Of a stretch of 64,000 bases of DNA, positions 26,847 through 35,961 are shown in pieces. The stretch's first letter is position 1, and each line of letters opens with the position of its first letter. The notes beneath the pieces were generated by a model. It had not been told where the DNA came from and made no database searches. It saw only the letters and a list, made by a program, of their open reading frames with translations. Both the position numbers and the translations under genes were made by a program. Source of the stretch: Paenibacillus sp. 1781tsa1 (GTDB lineage Bacteria > Bacillota > Bacilli > Paenibacillales > Paenibacillaceae); the NCBI RefSeq assembly GCF_024159265.1, contig NZ_JAMYWY010000001.1, positions 2,542,001 to 2,606,000 on the forward strand, in the 5' to 3' direction.

Positions 26847-27959
26847 ATGAATGAAACGATTTTAAAAGAACAATCCATACCTGTATATATACTGTCAGGT
26901 TTTTTGGGGAGTGGCAAAACAACACTGCTTGTTCAGTTGATCGAACATTGGCAACAGCAGGGTTTGCGTCCCGCAGTGGTCATGAATGAGTTAGGCGAAG
27001 TCAATCTGGATGGTCAGATTGTGGATTCCACCGTTCCAATGACAGAGATGTTAGGTGGATGCATCTGTTGTACCGTACGTGGTGACTTGGGATTGCAACT
27101 TGCTGATCTCGTTCAGGAGGAATCACCCGATGTGATCGTTATTGAAGCAACCGGTGCGGCGAATCCAATGGAGATTCTGGATGCAGTTACAGAGACCTCA
27201 CTTTACATGCGATTGGAACTGAAAAGTCTCATTACCGTTGTGGATGCAGCACATCTATCAGGTCTGTATCAGGAGCAGAAGGGGCAGACCTTCAAACTGA
27301 TGCAGGAGCAGATTCGTTGTGCGTCTGTGCTTCTTTTGAACAAAACGGATCGGGTGAGTGCACAGGAACTGCAAGATCTGGAACAGCTTTTGGCAAAATG
27401 GAATGGCTTCGCACCCGTAATTCCTAGGGTCAAATGTGAGGTGGAGATGGATCTGTTGCTTCGTAGCGGGGCAGACGTGCATATACGTGATTCAGCTTCT
27501 GAAGCAGGTAAGCCGGCTCACCAAGAGCATCATGTGCATACGGAAACCTGTGGTACACATGGCTGCAATCATGGACATGAACATACACATCATACAGTCC
27601 AAGGCGAGGCTACGAATACTGACCCATCCTATAGCCATGACCACGGTCACGAGCATCCCGCTCCTCATGCCTCACACGAACATGTCATGGTCTATACGCA
27701 TTATTTCAGTCATCCGGTGAACAGCGAGGCGTTTGAACAATTTGTATCCGCACTCCCACGTGATGTGTATCGAGCAAAAGGCATTTTATCATTTAGTGAC
27801 ACGGCGAGCCGCTTCTGGTTCCAGTATGCCTACCGTGAATCGGACTACATGAAGATCACGCCTCAGGGAGAAGTCCCTAATGTTGCTGTGTTTATAGGTG
27901 AACATTTTGACCAAACTGTCATTCGTGACCAATTACTGGAATTGGAAGCGATAAAGTAA
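26847..27959 (+). CDS. CobW/COG0523-family GTPase, putative zinc metallochaperone
   Basis: 370 residues. The P-loop GFLGSGKTT (residues 18-26), the metal motif GGCICC (C72, C74, C75) and the ExxG-type strand define COG0523. A long His-rich linker (about 215-285, many HxH pairs plus CGTHGC) precedes the CobW C-terminal domain. Such proteins bind zinc or other divalent metals and use GTP to deliver them; B. subtilis ZagA is an example. ATG 26847 after AGAGAGGTG. A Cys-rich metal-binding protein gene follows. Confidence 0.88.
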   Translation: MNETILKEQSIPVYILSGFLGSGKTTLLVQLIEHWQQQGLRPAVVMNELGEVNLDGQIVDSTVPMTEMLGGCICCTVRGDLGLQLADLVQEESPDVIVIEATGAANPMEILDAVTETSLYMRLELKSLITVVDAAHLSGLYQEQKGQTFKLMQEQIRCASVLLLNKTDRVSAQELQDLEQLLAKWNGFAPVIPRVKCEVEMDLLLRSGADVHIRDSASEAGKPAHQEHHVHTETCGTHGCNHGHEHTHHTVQGEATNTDPSYSHDHGHEHPAPHASHEHVMVYTHYFSHPVNSEAFEQFVSALPRDVYRAKGILSFSDTASRFWFQYAYRESDYMKITPQGEVPNVAVFIGEHFDQTVIRDQLLELEAIK

Positions 27960-28032
27960 GTTAGATGATTCAATATTCCTCCCAACTGGGTATTAAGAAG
28001 CATAGCAAACTTTGCCTGGGAGGTAACTTTAA

Positions 28033-28368
28033 ATGACACAACAACAATATCAACAATGTATCGATGCTTGCCTGGAGTGCATGAATGCTTGCAACGTATG
28101 TTACATATCGAGTCTGAAAGAATATGATCTGGCGATGCTGCGTGATTGTATCCGTTTGAATCGGGAATGTGCGGAGATCTGCAGTTTTGCTGCACAAGCA
28201 ATGACACGTGGAAGTGATTTCATTGCTGAAATATGCGAATTGTGTGTGAAAGCTTGTGAAGCTTGCGCCGCAGAGTGTGGCAAACACAACCATGATCACT
28301 GCCAAGCATGTGCAGAGGCTTGCCGCAGATGTGCCGAAGCTTGCCGGTTGATGGCAGCAGTAGCATAA
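28033..28368 (+). CDS. Cys-rich four-helix-bundle copper-storage protein (Csp3/YhjQ-like)
   Basis: 111 residues with 18 cysteines, mostly as CxxxC or CxxC pairs along predicted helices (CIDACLECMNACNVC at the start, CAEACRRCAEAC at the end). Length and spacing match cytosolic Csp3 proteins such as YhjQ of B. subtilis, which line the core of a four-helix bundle with thiols and hold many Cu(I) ions. No signal peptide, so cytosolic. ATG behind GGGAGGT. It lies 73 bases after the COG0523 gene and may be transcribed with it. Confidence 0.85.
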   Translation: MTQQQYQQCIDACLECMNACNVCYISSLKEYDLAMLRDCIRLNRECAEICSFAAQAMTRGSDFIAEICELCVKACEACAAECGKHNHDHCQACAEACRRCAEACRLMAAVA

Positions 28369-28415
28369 TTACTATTTCACTGGAACATATAATTAAAACC
28401 GATAATGACCTTGGT

Positions 28416-28490
28416 CCCCTGAGGGAAGGCAGTGAAACACAGGCATCTGAGACGATGTGCCTATGTGTTGCCTTTCAGTAGGGGATTTTT
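28416..28490 (+). terminator. Long imperfect hairpin after the Csp-like gene
   Basis: CCCCT...AAGGCA...ACACA.GGCATC (from 28416) pairs with GATGTGCC.TGTGT.TGCCTT...AGGGG (to 28484), followed by ATTTTT. Probably a terminator separating the metal genes from argS. Confidence 0.5.
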
Positions 28491-28519
28491 AATGCAGGTT
28501 GCCAAGTCTGACCGTGGTA

Positions 28520-28862
28520 TGTATAATGAGGGCAATGAATTGAAACGAAGAATATCAATGATCGGGAGAGTAGCCAGATCCATACATGACAGCGAGCCGG
28601 GAGAGGTGGAAGCCGGTATGACATGACCTGAGTGAACCGCACCCGTGAGATGGTTATCCGAAAAGATGTACGTATCCCGATTGGGGATAGGCCATATCTG
28701 TCTGAGGGTAACCCGGCTTGCGACCGTTATACGCATCGAGCGGAACAGGTCCTACTGGTATGCATGTTGATGCATATTAATAGCAGCTGTTCACCTAGAG
28801 TGGTACCGCGGGAACTGTTAAGTCAGCTCTCGTCTCTTATTTAGAGACGGGAGCTTTTTTGT
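28520..28862 (+). promoter_or_regulatory. T-box riboswitch controlling argS
   Basis: Contains the Stem I parts GAGAGTAGCC and GCGAGCCGGGAGAGGTGGAAGCCGG region, and the T-box core AGAGTGGTACCGCGGG at 28797-28812. The terminator AGCTCTCGTCTC/GAGACGGGAGCT with T tract is at 28824-28861. CGC at 28638-28640, in GAACCGCA, is a candidate Arg specifier codon. Uncharged tRNA-Arg would favour the antiterminator and expression of argS. Confidence 0.9.
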
Positions 28863-28904
28863 GTTTATTTTCACCCAATAATGATTGGATAAGGAGTGTT
28901 TGAC

Positions 28905-30635
28905 ATGTTGATGAAGCAGGCTGCGGCCGATATTGCGCCTTTAACGGGATTGAATGAAAAAGAGGTTCTGAGATTACTGGAAGTCCCACCACAAGCGGAG
29001 ATGGGTGATGCAGCATTCCCTTGTTTTGCATTGGCGAAGTCATTAAAAAAAGCACCGCCAGTTATTGCGATCGAGCTCGCAACTGGATTGCAGGCAGTTG
29101 GAATTGAAGCGACTCCCGCCGGGCCGTATGTAAATATCCGCTTTAATCGGGAGGAGCTCGCGCCGAATCTGCTAAAAGAACTGGGGGATGCCGCATTCGG
29201 TAAGCTTCAGCTTGGTCAGGGTTCGCGTGTCGTGATTGATATGTCTTCCCCTAACATCGCGAAACCCTTCGGTATCGGACATTTGCGTTCTACTGTAATC
29301 GGTGCAGCGCTGTATCGGTTGTATAACGAAGCGGGTTATACCTCCGTAAGTGTGAATCATCTGGGAGACTGGGGAACCCAGTTTGGCAAGCAGATCGCAG
29401 CCTACAAACGGTGGGGCAATGATGAAGCGCTGCAGGCAGATCCGATCCGTACGTCCCTGGAACTGTATGTGCGCTTCCACGATGAGGCAGAGAACGATCC
29501 TTCTCTGGAGATGGAGGCACGGGAGTGGTTTCGCAAGCTGGAGCAAGGGGATGAAGAAGCACAGCGGTTATGGGCGTTCTTTGTGGAAGTAAGCATGAAG
29601 GAATTCAACCGGATGTATGAACGTCTGAATGTACAGTTCGACCATACGTTGGGGGAGAGCTTTTACAATGACAAGATGGGCGCGGTGGTTGAAGAACTCA
29701 AGACAAAAGGTTTACTTGAAGAGAGTGATGGAGCACTCGTGGTACGTCTGGAGGACGAGAACATGCCCCCGTGCCTGATTATCAAAAAAGACGGAACAAC
29801 CATCTATCCTACACGGGATTTGGCTACGGCGGTGTATCGTCATGAGGTGATGAAGGCAGATCGGTTGTTATACGTGGTCGGAGGCGAGCAGAAGCTACAT
29901 TTCCGGCAGGTATTTGCGGTCCTCTCCCGGATGGGTCATGAATGGTCTGCGAAGTGTGAACATATCCCGTTTGGATTAATGCGTTTTGAGGGACGGAAAA
30001 TGTCTACCCGTCGTGGTAAAGTCGTCTTTTTGCAGGAAGTGTTGGATGAGGCAGTTGCTCGTGCACTACAGATTATTCAGGAGAAAAACCCGAATCTGGA
30101 GAACCCTCAGAAGGTAGCCGAGGCTGTTGGTGTAGGTGCTATTATCTTCGGTGATCTGCGCAATAATCGGTTAAATGATGTGGACTTCTCATTGGAAGAT
30201 GCCGTGAGTTTTGAAGGAGAGACCGGACCTTATGTGCAATATACCCATGCCCGGATTCAAAGTGTGCTTGCCAAGGCAGAAGAGGCGATACGTGTAGAAA
30301 ATGAAAACCCTCTGCCTAACCCCAGCCTTGCGGATGGTGAGAATGTAACAGTGACCACTTCATCCAGTATCGGAGATACCGCTTGGGCGTTGCTGAAGCT
30401 GCTCGGTGAATATCCCGAGTATTTGGAAAAAGCAATTCATCGAAATGAGCCTTCGGTCATTGCCAAATATACGATAGATGTCGCTCAGGCGTTCAACCGC
30501 TTCTATCACGCCGAACGGATCGCGGATGCACCATCTGATATAAGACCCTTCAGGGTGGCATTGGCCAAACGGACTGCCGAACGCCTCGCGTACAGTTTAC
30601 ATTTGCTAGGTGTGCAAGCTCCAGAGCGGATGTGA
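28905..30635 (+). CDS. argS: Arginyl-tRNA synthetase
   Basis: 576 residues. SSPNIAKPFGIGHLRSTVIG holds the class I HIGH motif (GIGH), and GRKMSTRRG the KMSKS-like loop. The C-terminal DALR anticodon-binding domain ends with LAYSLHLLGVQAPERM. ATG 28905 is eight bases after AAGGAG; a GTG at 28896 lies within that site. A T-box directly upstream controls it. The ABC gene downstream starts six bases after the stop. Confidence 0.97.
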   Translation: MLMKQAAADIAPLTGLNEKEVLRLLEVPPQAEMGDAAFPCFALAKSLKKAPPVIAIELATGLQAVGIEATPAGPYVNIRFNREELAPNLLKELGDAAFGKLQLGQGSRVVIDMSSPNIAKPFGIGHLRSTVIGAALYRLYNEAGYTSVSVNHLGDWGTQFGKQIAAYKRWGNDEALQADPIRTSLELYVRFHDEAENDPSLEMEAREWFRKLEQGDEEAQRLWAFFVEVSMKEFNRMYERLNVQFDHTLGESFYNDKMGAVVEELKTKGLLEESDGALVVRLEDENMPPCLIIKKDGTTIYPTRDLATAVYRHEVMKADRLLYVVGGEQKLHFRQVFAVLSRMGHEWSAKCEHIPFGLMRFEGRKMSTRRGKVVFLQEVLDEAVARALQIIQEKNPNLENPQKVAEAVGVGAIIFGDLRNNRLNDVDFSLEDAVSFEGETGPYVQYTHARIQSVLAKAEEAIRVENENPLPNPSLADGENVTVTTSSSIGDTAWALLKLLGEYPEYLEKAIHRNEPSVIAKYTIDVAQAFNRFYHAERIADAPSDIRPFRVALAKRTAERLAYSLHLLGVQAPERM

Positions 30636-30641
30636 TCCCAG

Positions 30642-31697
30642 GTGATATGGAGTACACGTGGACTTTTCAAGAAAGCCGATCAAGATGTAGCAGACTCATC
30701 AGGTCGAGGTATGTTGCTTCAACAAGTGAGCAAGCGATTAGGTAATGCTCAAGTACTTGATGAAATTAATCTGGAAGTGAAGCAGGGAGAATGTGCTGTG
30801 CTTGTTGGCAGAAACGGTTCTGGTAAAAGTACGTTGCTACGTATGTTGGCAGGTATTTTGTTACCCGATACAGGATCGATCCAGCGTACAATGAAGGGTT
30901 CTGAAAGGTATGCAGTAGATGGCCTGCCACGTTTACCCTTTACATCTGGAGAGTACTTGTGGGAGATGGGACGGATTCGGGGCATTCGCCCCGAAGTACT
31001 GCGTGGGCGGATTAGAGAACTTAGTGAACTTCTATATCTGGATACCGCTATCGATCAGAAGTTACCCTTATTATCGAAGGGCACCCTGCAAAAAGTAAAT
31101 TTGATTCAGGCCCTGTTACCTGGACCGGGTGGTCTTTTGTTACTGGATGAACCTTTATCAGGCTTGGATATTCCAGCTCAAGAGGCAGTTGTATCCTTAT
31201 TGGGGCAATGGAAGGATGGAGGGACATGCATCGTTACAGCGTGCCATGAACCGTTGCTTATTGAACGTTTGGCAGACCAGGTGATTGTGTTGAAGAAAGG
31301 CCGCGTGCTCCGCTACTGGAGTCGTGAAGATATACTACAAGCTGGCGAACCCGTTGTATGTATTCAAAGTCTGACGGAAGCTGGAGAGGATCTGGCCAAC
31401 AATCCATCCGTTGTAGAACAACCGGGAGTACTGTCTTTAGTTCGTAATACGAGCTCGGAGAAATCGAAGTCTTGGTTGTGGGATTGGAAAGTGGTTCAGA
31501 AATCAGCAGATGATGTTCTCAGAATGATTCTGGCATCTGGAGGTTCGGTTGTGACTGTACAACAGGAAGAAAGTCAATTACATATGGAAAGTCTGCTGGA
31601 AGGACAACATCCAGCTGTACATACGAGTCGTGGAGGTGTCACAGAATCTGTGGACTTAAACTCTTCCATGGATGATGCGGGGGGAGAAGCCCAATGA
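30642..31697 (+). CDS. ABC transporter ATP-binding protein
   Basis: 351 residues. Walker A is GRNGSGKST, Walker B GLLLLDEPL, and the signature is atypical (LSKGTLQKVN in place of LSGGQ). The C-terminal extension past residue 225 has no known domain. It should power the membrane protein encoded next, whose start overlaps its stop. GTG 30642 has a weak site; ATG 30711 (MLLQQVSKRLG) is the alternative. Substrate unknown. It may be read through from argS. Confidence 0.82.
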   Translation: MIWSTRGLFKKADQDVADSSGRGMLLQQVSKRLGNAQVLDEINLEVKQGECAVLVGRNGSGKSTLLRMLAGILLPDTGSIQRTMKGSERYAVDGLPRLPFTSGEYLWEMGRIRGIRPEVLRGRIRELSELLYLDTAIDQKLPLLSKGTLQKVNLIQALLPGPGGLLLLDEPLSGLDIPAQEAVVSLLGQWKDGGTCIVTACHEPLLIERLADQVIVLKKGRVLRYWSREDILQAGEPVVCIQSLTEAGEDLANNPSVVEQPGVLSLVRNTSSEKSKSWLWDWKVVQKSADDVLRMILASGGSVVTVQQEESQLHMESLLEGQHPAVHTSRGGVTESVDLNSSMDDAGGEAQ

Positions 31698-32404
31698 TCT
31701 ATCTGACCCGATATTTGTTAAGGCATCACATTCGCTCACAGAAATATTTTGCACCGGTTATCTTTTATATCATCGCCATGCTGCTAATTTATTCCTACAA
31801 ACCCAACCCTATTGCGGACAGCTACAGTGTCACGGCTATGCTGTTATTTCTGGCAGCTGCTTGGCTCGGAGTAATGGTGATGAATACCGAACCTGCGAAG
31901 CAGGTTCAATTACTGGTCCTTCATGCAGGAAGCAGGCGTAAGGTGGTAACAAGTCAACTCATCTGTGCCTGGATAATGCAATTCCTGCTCACCGCAATCA
32001 CTGTGCTGTATCCCGTGTTCGCGGGAATGTTCGAGAGACAACCCACAAGTGAGGAGTGGATGATGACCTGGTTAGGACATCTGGGGTTATCGCTACTGGG
32101 GTTGGGCATCAGTGTATTCTTTCAAAAGTCATACATTCCCTTGATTAGTCGCAGTATGCCTGCCCTCATTATTGTATTATTACTATCGTTTATCCAAGGT
32201 TCCTTAAGCGAACGTTTGCCTGAATCGTTAGAATGGATCGGCCGTATTCTTCCACCAGCCTTTTATCTGGTTCGTGAGATGATGTTATTTGATGAATCAA
32301 AGATGAACTCTTTTGTTTCGGTTACGCTGTGGACTGTGATCTATGCATTAGCGTTACTAATCATCCATGTGTGGCTGTCCGGGAGGAGAGATCTGCGGGG
32401 TTAG
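31694..32404 (+). CDS. ABC transporter permease-like membrane protein
   Basis: 236 residues, with six predicted membrane helices (for example FAPVIFYIIAMLLIYS, AMLLFLAAAWLGVMVM, LGLSLLGLGISVFF, ALIIVLLLSFI and WTVIYALALLIIHVWLSG). Its ATG overlaps the stop of the ATPase gene by four bases, so the two form one transporter. The fold is that of ABC-2-type permeases, but no clear subfamily is recognised. Confidence 0.75.
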   Translation: MIYLTRYLLRHHIRSQKYFAPVIFYIIAMLLIYSYKPNPIADSYSVTAMLLFLAAAWLGVMVMNTEPAKQVQLLVLHAGSRRKVVTSQLICAWIMQFLLTAITVLYPVFAGMFERQPTSEEWMMTWLGHLGLSLLGLGISVFFQKSYIPLISRSMPALIIVLLLSFIQGSLSERLPESLEWIGRILPPAFYLVREMMLFDESKMNSFVSVTLWTVIYALALLIIHVWLSGRRDLRG

Positions 32405-32502
32405 AAGACGTGCTTTCCGATAACTTGAATGTTGCTCTTGGTTTGGTTAGGATAGAGTGACATGGAATGGATAACATCGTACGGTTGAAGGAGGCGCTCG
32501 CA

Positions 32503-33048
32503 ATGCAAAATACAGATATCCAGAATGGTGACATGATGGACAGCGAACACTCCAGGGAATTGTTTGCCTATTACGGATTGGCCGTGTACTACGGGCAGGC
32601 GCTTGAACAGCAGCTGGTCAATCTGATTTTATTAATGAAAATGTCTCAGGGCAAGGCTGTGTCTGAAGAAGACCTGGAAGATCTGTACGAACGAAAAATG
32701 AGCAGTTCACTGGGGCAGCTCATTCATGAAGTACGCCATCATTTTACATTTTCAGAGGAAGAGACTCGCCAGTTGAATGAGTTATGGCAGCAACGTAACC
32801 GTATCGTACATCATTATTTCAAGGAACGAATTCACGAGACATTCAGTCCGGAAGGACGATCACGCATGATTAAGGAATTGGAGGATTTCAAAGACCGTGC
32901 ACAGGAGTTGGAGATCCGTCTCCAGCAATATACGGGTGCCTGGATTGCAGAGCTTGGTCTGGATGCCGAATCCGCAGCAGCTCTGCACACGCTGGAGCGT
33001 ATGCATACCGAGAGTATGCAAGCAAGGGCTTTGGAAGAGGATGAATGA
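32503..33048 (+). CDS. HEPN-like helical protein of unknown function
   Basis: 181 residues from ATG 32503, which has AAGGAGG eight bases upstream (ATG 32467 lacks a site). It is all-helical and charged. The stretch LNELWQQRNRIVHHYF contains R-N-x3-H, the motif of HEPN-domain proteins, in which it can form an RNase active site. No partner MNT nucleotidyltransferase is adjacent. The next gene overlaps its stop by four bases. HEPN assignment is an inference; it may be a structural helical domain only. Confidence 0.65.
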   Translation: MQNTDIQNGDMMDSEHSRELFAYYGLAVYYGQALEQQLVNLILLMKMSQGKAVSEEDLEDLYERKMSSSLGQLIHEVRHHFTFSEEETRQLNELWQQRNRIVHHYFKERIHETFSPEGRSRMIKELEDFKDRAQELEIRLQQYTGAWIAELGLDAESAAALHTLERMHTESMQARALEEDE

Positions 33049-33671
33049 CAAGCAGACGGATAACGAAACGCTGGATATTAATTATAACTCTGGCTGTAGT
33101 ATTGGTTGGAATCCTGTGGACTGTAGTTACGGCAGTACGTATATCTGCATATACGGATGAGGATTCATCCAGGATATCGGACGCAGCCATCATTCTGGGT
33201 GCAGCCGTGGCGGGGGATAACCCTTCACCTGTATTTCGCGAACGTATCGAACACGCGATTGAATTATACCGTCAGGGTAAAGTTCGTAATCTGCTTTTTA
33301 CAGGCGGGTCAGGTGATGATGGAGAACATACGGAAGCTGAAGTGGGTCAGAAGTATGCCATCGCACATGGAGTAGATCCTGCGGACATTCGCATAGAGAC
33401 CAAATCCAGAATTACTGAGGAGAATCTGTTCAATTCAATTCCAATTGGTGAACAGGCCGGTTATCACACCTATACAATTGTGAGTGATCCGCTGCATATG
33501 AAACGGGCCATGAAGCTGGCTGCCGGGCTGGGTATGGATGCCGTACCATCTCCGACACGAACAACGGCTTATCGAACCTGGCGCAGCAAGTTTCCTTTTC
33601 TCGCAAGGGAGACTGTGATGTACATGGGATATACGATCAAAGGATGGATAGACAATCCGCAGCAGCCGTGA
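33045..33671 (+). CDS. YdcF/SanA-family DUF218 protein
   Basis: 208 residues. One N-terminal membrane helix (about 10-30) anchors a DUF218 domain with AIILGAAVAGDNPS, LLFTGGSGDDGEHTEA, ESRI-like KSRITEENL and TYTIVSDPLHMKRA, the typical order of the family. SanA-type proteins affect the cell envelope and vancomycin tolerance; the biochemical role is unclear. The start overlaps the HEPN-like gene by four bases, so they are translationally coupled. Confidence 0.87.
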   Translation: MTSRRITKRWILIITLAVVLVGILWTVVTAVRISAYTDEDSSRISDAAIILGAAVAGDNPSPVFRERIEHAIELYRQGKVRNLLFTGGSGDDGEHTEAEVGQKYAIAHGVDPADIRIETKSRITEENLFNSIPIGEQAGYHTYTIVSDPLHMKRAMKLAAGLGMDAVPSPTRTTAYRTWRSKFPFLARETVMYMGYTIKGWIDNPQQP

Positions 33672-33695
33672 GGTTGTGCGCGGATTGTTTTTTTT
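33652..33695 (+). terminator. Terminator at the end of the ydcF-type gene
   Basis: ACAATCCGC (33652-33660) pairs with GCGGATTGT (33680-33688), then a run of T; the first arm is within the gene. Confidence 0.75.
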
Positions 33696-33743
33696 GTCTG
33701 GGGGAAATGAGCAGCTAAGTAACATGGCTCCTGATAAAACTAA

Positions 33744-33795
33744 AAAACCAATCTACACCGCAATCCCCTAAGGTAGCTGTGTAGATCGGTTTTTG
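33744..33795. terminator. Bidirectional terminator between ydcF-type and bmrD-like genes
   Basis: AACCAATCTACAC (33746-33758) pairs with GTGTAGATCGGTT (33779-33791), with A run before and T run after. Confidence 0.75.
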
Positions 33796-33858
33796 TGTTG
33801 CCTGTTTTACGAATTAATCAAAAATGATATGCGCATAACAGATTTCCGTTTTACTAGC

Positions 33859-35949
33859 TTATGCATTTCCTCCTGCAAAGGAGGCTGATGTTCGAACGGT
33901 CTCGCCTGACGGATTCTCGAGCGTTGCGACCGCTGCTGCTTGCGCACCTTGCTGAAGCTGATACATCTTATAATAGCGGCCTTTAAGCTCCATCAGTTCA
34001 TCATGTGCACCCTGCTCAACGATACGCCCGCGATGCAGAACCAGAATCTGATCTGCTGAACGAATGGTGGAGAGACGGTGAGCAATGATGAAGGTGGTAC
34101 GTCCTTTTTTGAGGACTTCGAGTGCGTTTTGAATTAAAGCTTCCGTTTCCGTATCGATATTGGCAGTTGCTTCATCCAGAATGAGGATGGCCGGATCAAA
34201 TGCGAGTGCACGAGCAAAGGAGATTAACTGACGCTGACCAGCAGACAATGTGCTTCCTTTCTCGATGACAGGTTCGTCAAAGCCTTGAGGCAAATGAGCC
34301 AGTATACGCTCAGCGCCTACATCACGCAGCGCCTGTTCAATTCGTTCACGGGAGATCTTCTCATCGCCTAGACTGACGTTGGAAGCAATCGTGCCTGTGA
34401 ACAGATACGGGTCCTGAAGTACAATCCCCATATGCTCGCGAATCCACTGTTTAGGCAGATCCTTAACGTTCTGACCATCGATCGTGATCTTGCCCTTTTG
34501 CGGATCATAGAACCGGAACAGCAGGTTGATGATGGAGCTTTTACCCGAACCGGTGTGGCCGACCAGAGCCACCGTCTGACCTTGTGATGCTTTGAACGAA
34601 ATATTGTTGAGCACATAATCCTTTTTATAGGCAAAGGATACATCGTCGAAGACAACATTCCCTTTGTATCTTGGCATGGAGCCATCGGTTACGGGTTCTC
34701 CTTTTTCATCCATCAGCTCAAAGACGCGACCAGCAGATACGAGGGAGGAGTCCAGGTTGGCGAGCTGATTCACCATGCCGGTAATTGGCTGGAACAAACG
34801 TCCCAGAACATCAACGAAGGCATACAGAACACCAAGGGAGATAATACTTGTGCCATCCAGCACACTGGAACCGAAGTACCACAGGACCACTGCAAAGGCG
34901 ATATTCCGTAATACGTTAACCAGGTTGTGTGAGGTGAAGGCATTCAGGTTAAGCATTTTGTTCTGGTGTTTCATATAGTCATCATTCAGATCTTCGAATT
35001 CCTGCTTGGTTTGTTTCTGATGGCGGAATACGCGGATGATGGACATCCCCTGAATGGACTCGTTAATGATTGCATTGATCTCACTCAGTCGTGATCGAAT
35101 GATCGTGTTGTAGCGAGTGGCGAATTTGCGATAGAGCACAATCCATGTAATGAGCATCGGCACGACGAATAATGAGATCAGGCCCAGGCGAACATCGAGC
35201 AGGAAGAGTGCGACATACACACCTGTAATCGTGATGATTCCTGAGAAAAAGTTCGAAAGAACGGCAACGAACAGATCCTTGACGGCTTCTGTATCGTTCG
35301 TGACCCGTGATACAACTTTACCTGCGGGTAGGTTATCAAAAAAGTGCACCGGCAGTCGCTGAATGTGGGCATACACATCGTTGCGCAGTCTTTGAATGAC
35401 CTTGTTGGCCGAGGATTGCAGCCAGAAAGTTTTACCAAACTCCATAATGACCGAGATCACAAGGAAGATCATGTAATACACAATTAATTGATAGATGCTG
35501 GGCATCTCCGGTTTGTAAAAAGTAAACAGTTCACCAGCGGACAGGGGTGTTGCCGCATATTGGCCTGTTACCTCACCTGCGCGTGTAACCGTGAGGGTTC
35601 CATCCGTATATGTGCGGTCCCCGTCAGGTGCGCTTACCGGTTCGTTTACAAAATAAAAACTTCTGCCGGCTTGTAATACCCGCACTTCGGAACCTTTGTT
35701 TTCATCCGGTTCGAACAAGCCTTCGCGTTTGTAGTTCTTACCGTTGTAGACTGCGGCTTCATCTGAAGCTGTCGTCTCATAGAAAGGCTGCTCAATCGCG
35801 AGCAAGTGATTGTCGATCATGGATTTGGCGATGAACGGCCCGGCAAGCTCGGCCGCAACACCAATGGTAAGCATAATTAATGCAGCAATAAATGTTCCTT
35901 TGGCTTTCAAGGCGTAATCAAGCAGCCTTTTGCCTGTATTAGACTTCAA
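33859..35949 (-). CDS. bmrD: Heterodimeric multidrug ABC exporter subunit, BmrD-like
   Basis: 696 residues, a half-transporter with membrane and ATPase domains. A roughly 90-residue extracytoplasmic insert lies between the first two helices (about 50-145), as in BmrD (YheH). Walker A is GHTGSGKSS, signature LSAGQ, Walker B ILILDEATANID with the catalytic Glu present. TTG start at 35949 with AGGAGG before it. It follows the BmrC-like gene by 12 bases, the same order as bmrC-bmrD in B. subtilis. Confidence 0.85.
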   Translation of the reverse strand: MKSNTGKRLLDYALKAKGTFIAALIMLTIGVAAELAGPFIAKSMIDNHLLAIEQPFYETTASDEAAVYNGKNYKREGLFEPDENKGSEVRVLQAGRSFYFVNEPVSAPDGDRTYTDGTLTVTRAGEVTGQYAATPLSAGELFTFYKPEMPSIYQLIVYYMIFLVISVIMEFGKTFWLQSSANKVIQRLRNDVYAHIQRLPVHFFDNLPAGKVVSRVTNDTEAVKDLFVAVLSNFFSGIITITGVYVALFLLDVRLGLISLFVVPMLITWIVLYRKFATRYNTIIRSRLSEINAIINESIQGMSIIRVFRHQKQTKQEFEDLNDDYMKHQNKMLNLNAFTSHNLVNVLRNIAFAVVLWYFGSSVLDGTSIISLGVLYAFVDVLGRLFQPITGMVNQLANLDSSLVSAGRVFELMDEKGEPVTDGSMPRYKGNVVFDDVSFAYKKDYVLNNISFKASQGQTVALVGHTGSGKSSIINLLFRFYDPQKGKITIDGQNVKDLPKQWIREHMGIVLQDPYLFTGTIASNVSLGDEKISRERIEQALRDVGAERILAHLPQGFDEPVIEKGSTLSAGQRQLISFARALAFDPAILILDEATANIDTETEALIQNALEVLKKGRTTFIIAHRLSTIRSADQILVLHRGRIVEQGAHDELMELKGRYYKMYQLQQGAQAAAVATLENPSGETVRTSASFAGGNA

Positions 35950-35961
35950 TGAATTGACCTC

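Noticed and set aside
28432..28626. 64-codon open frame (+) upstream of argS
   Set aside because: Overlaps the hairpin and the T-box Stem I, whose RNA motifs explain the sequence.
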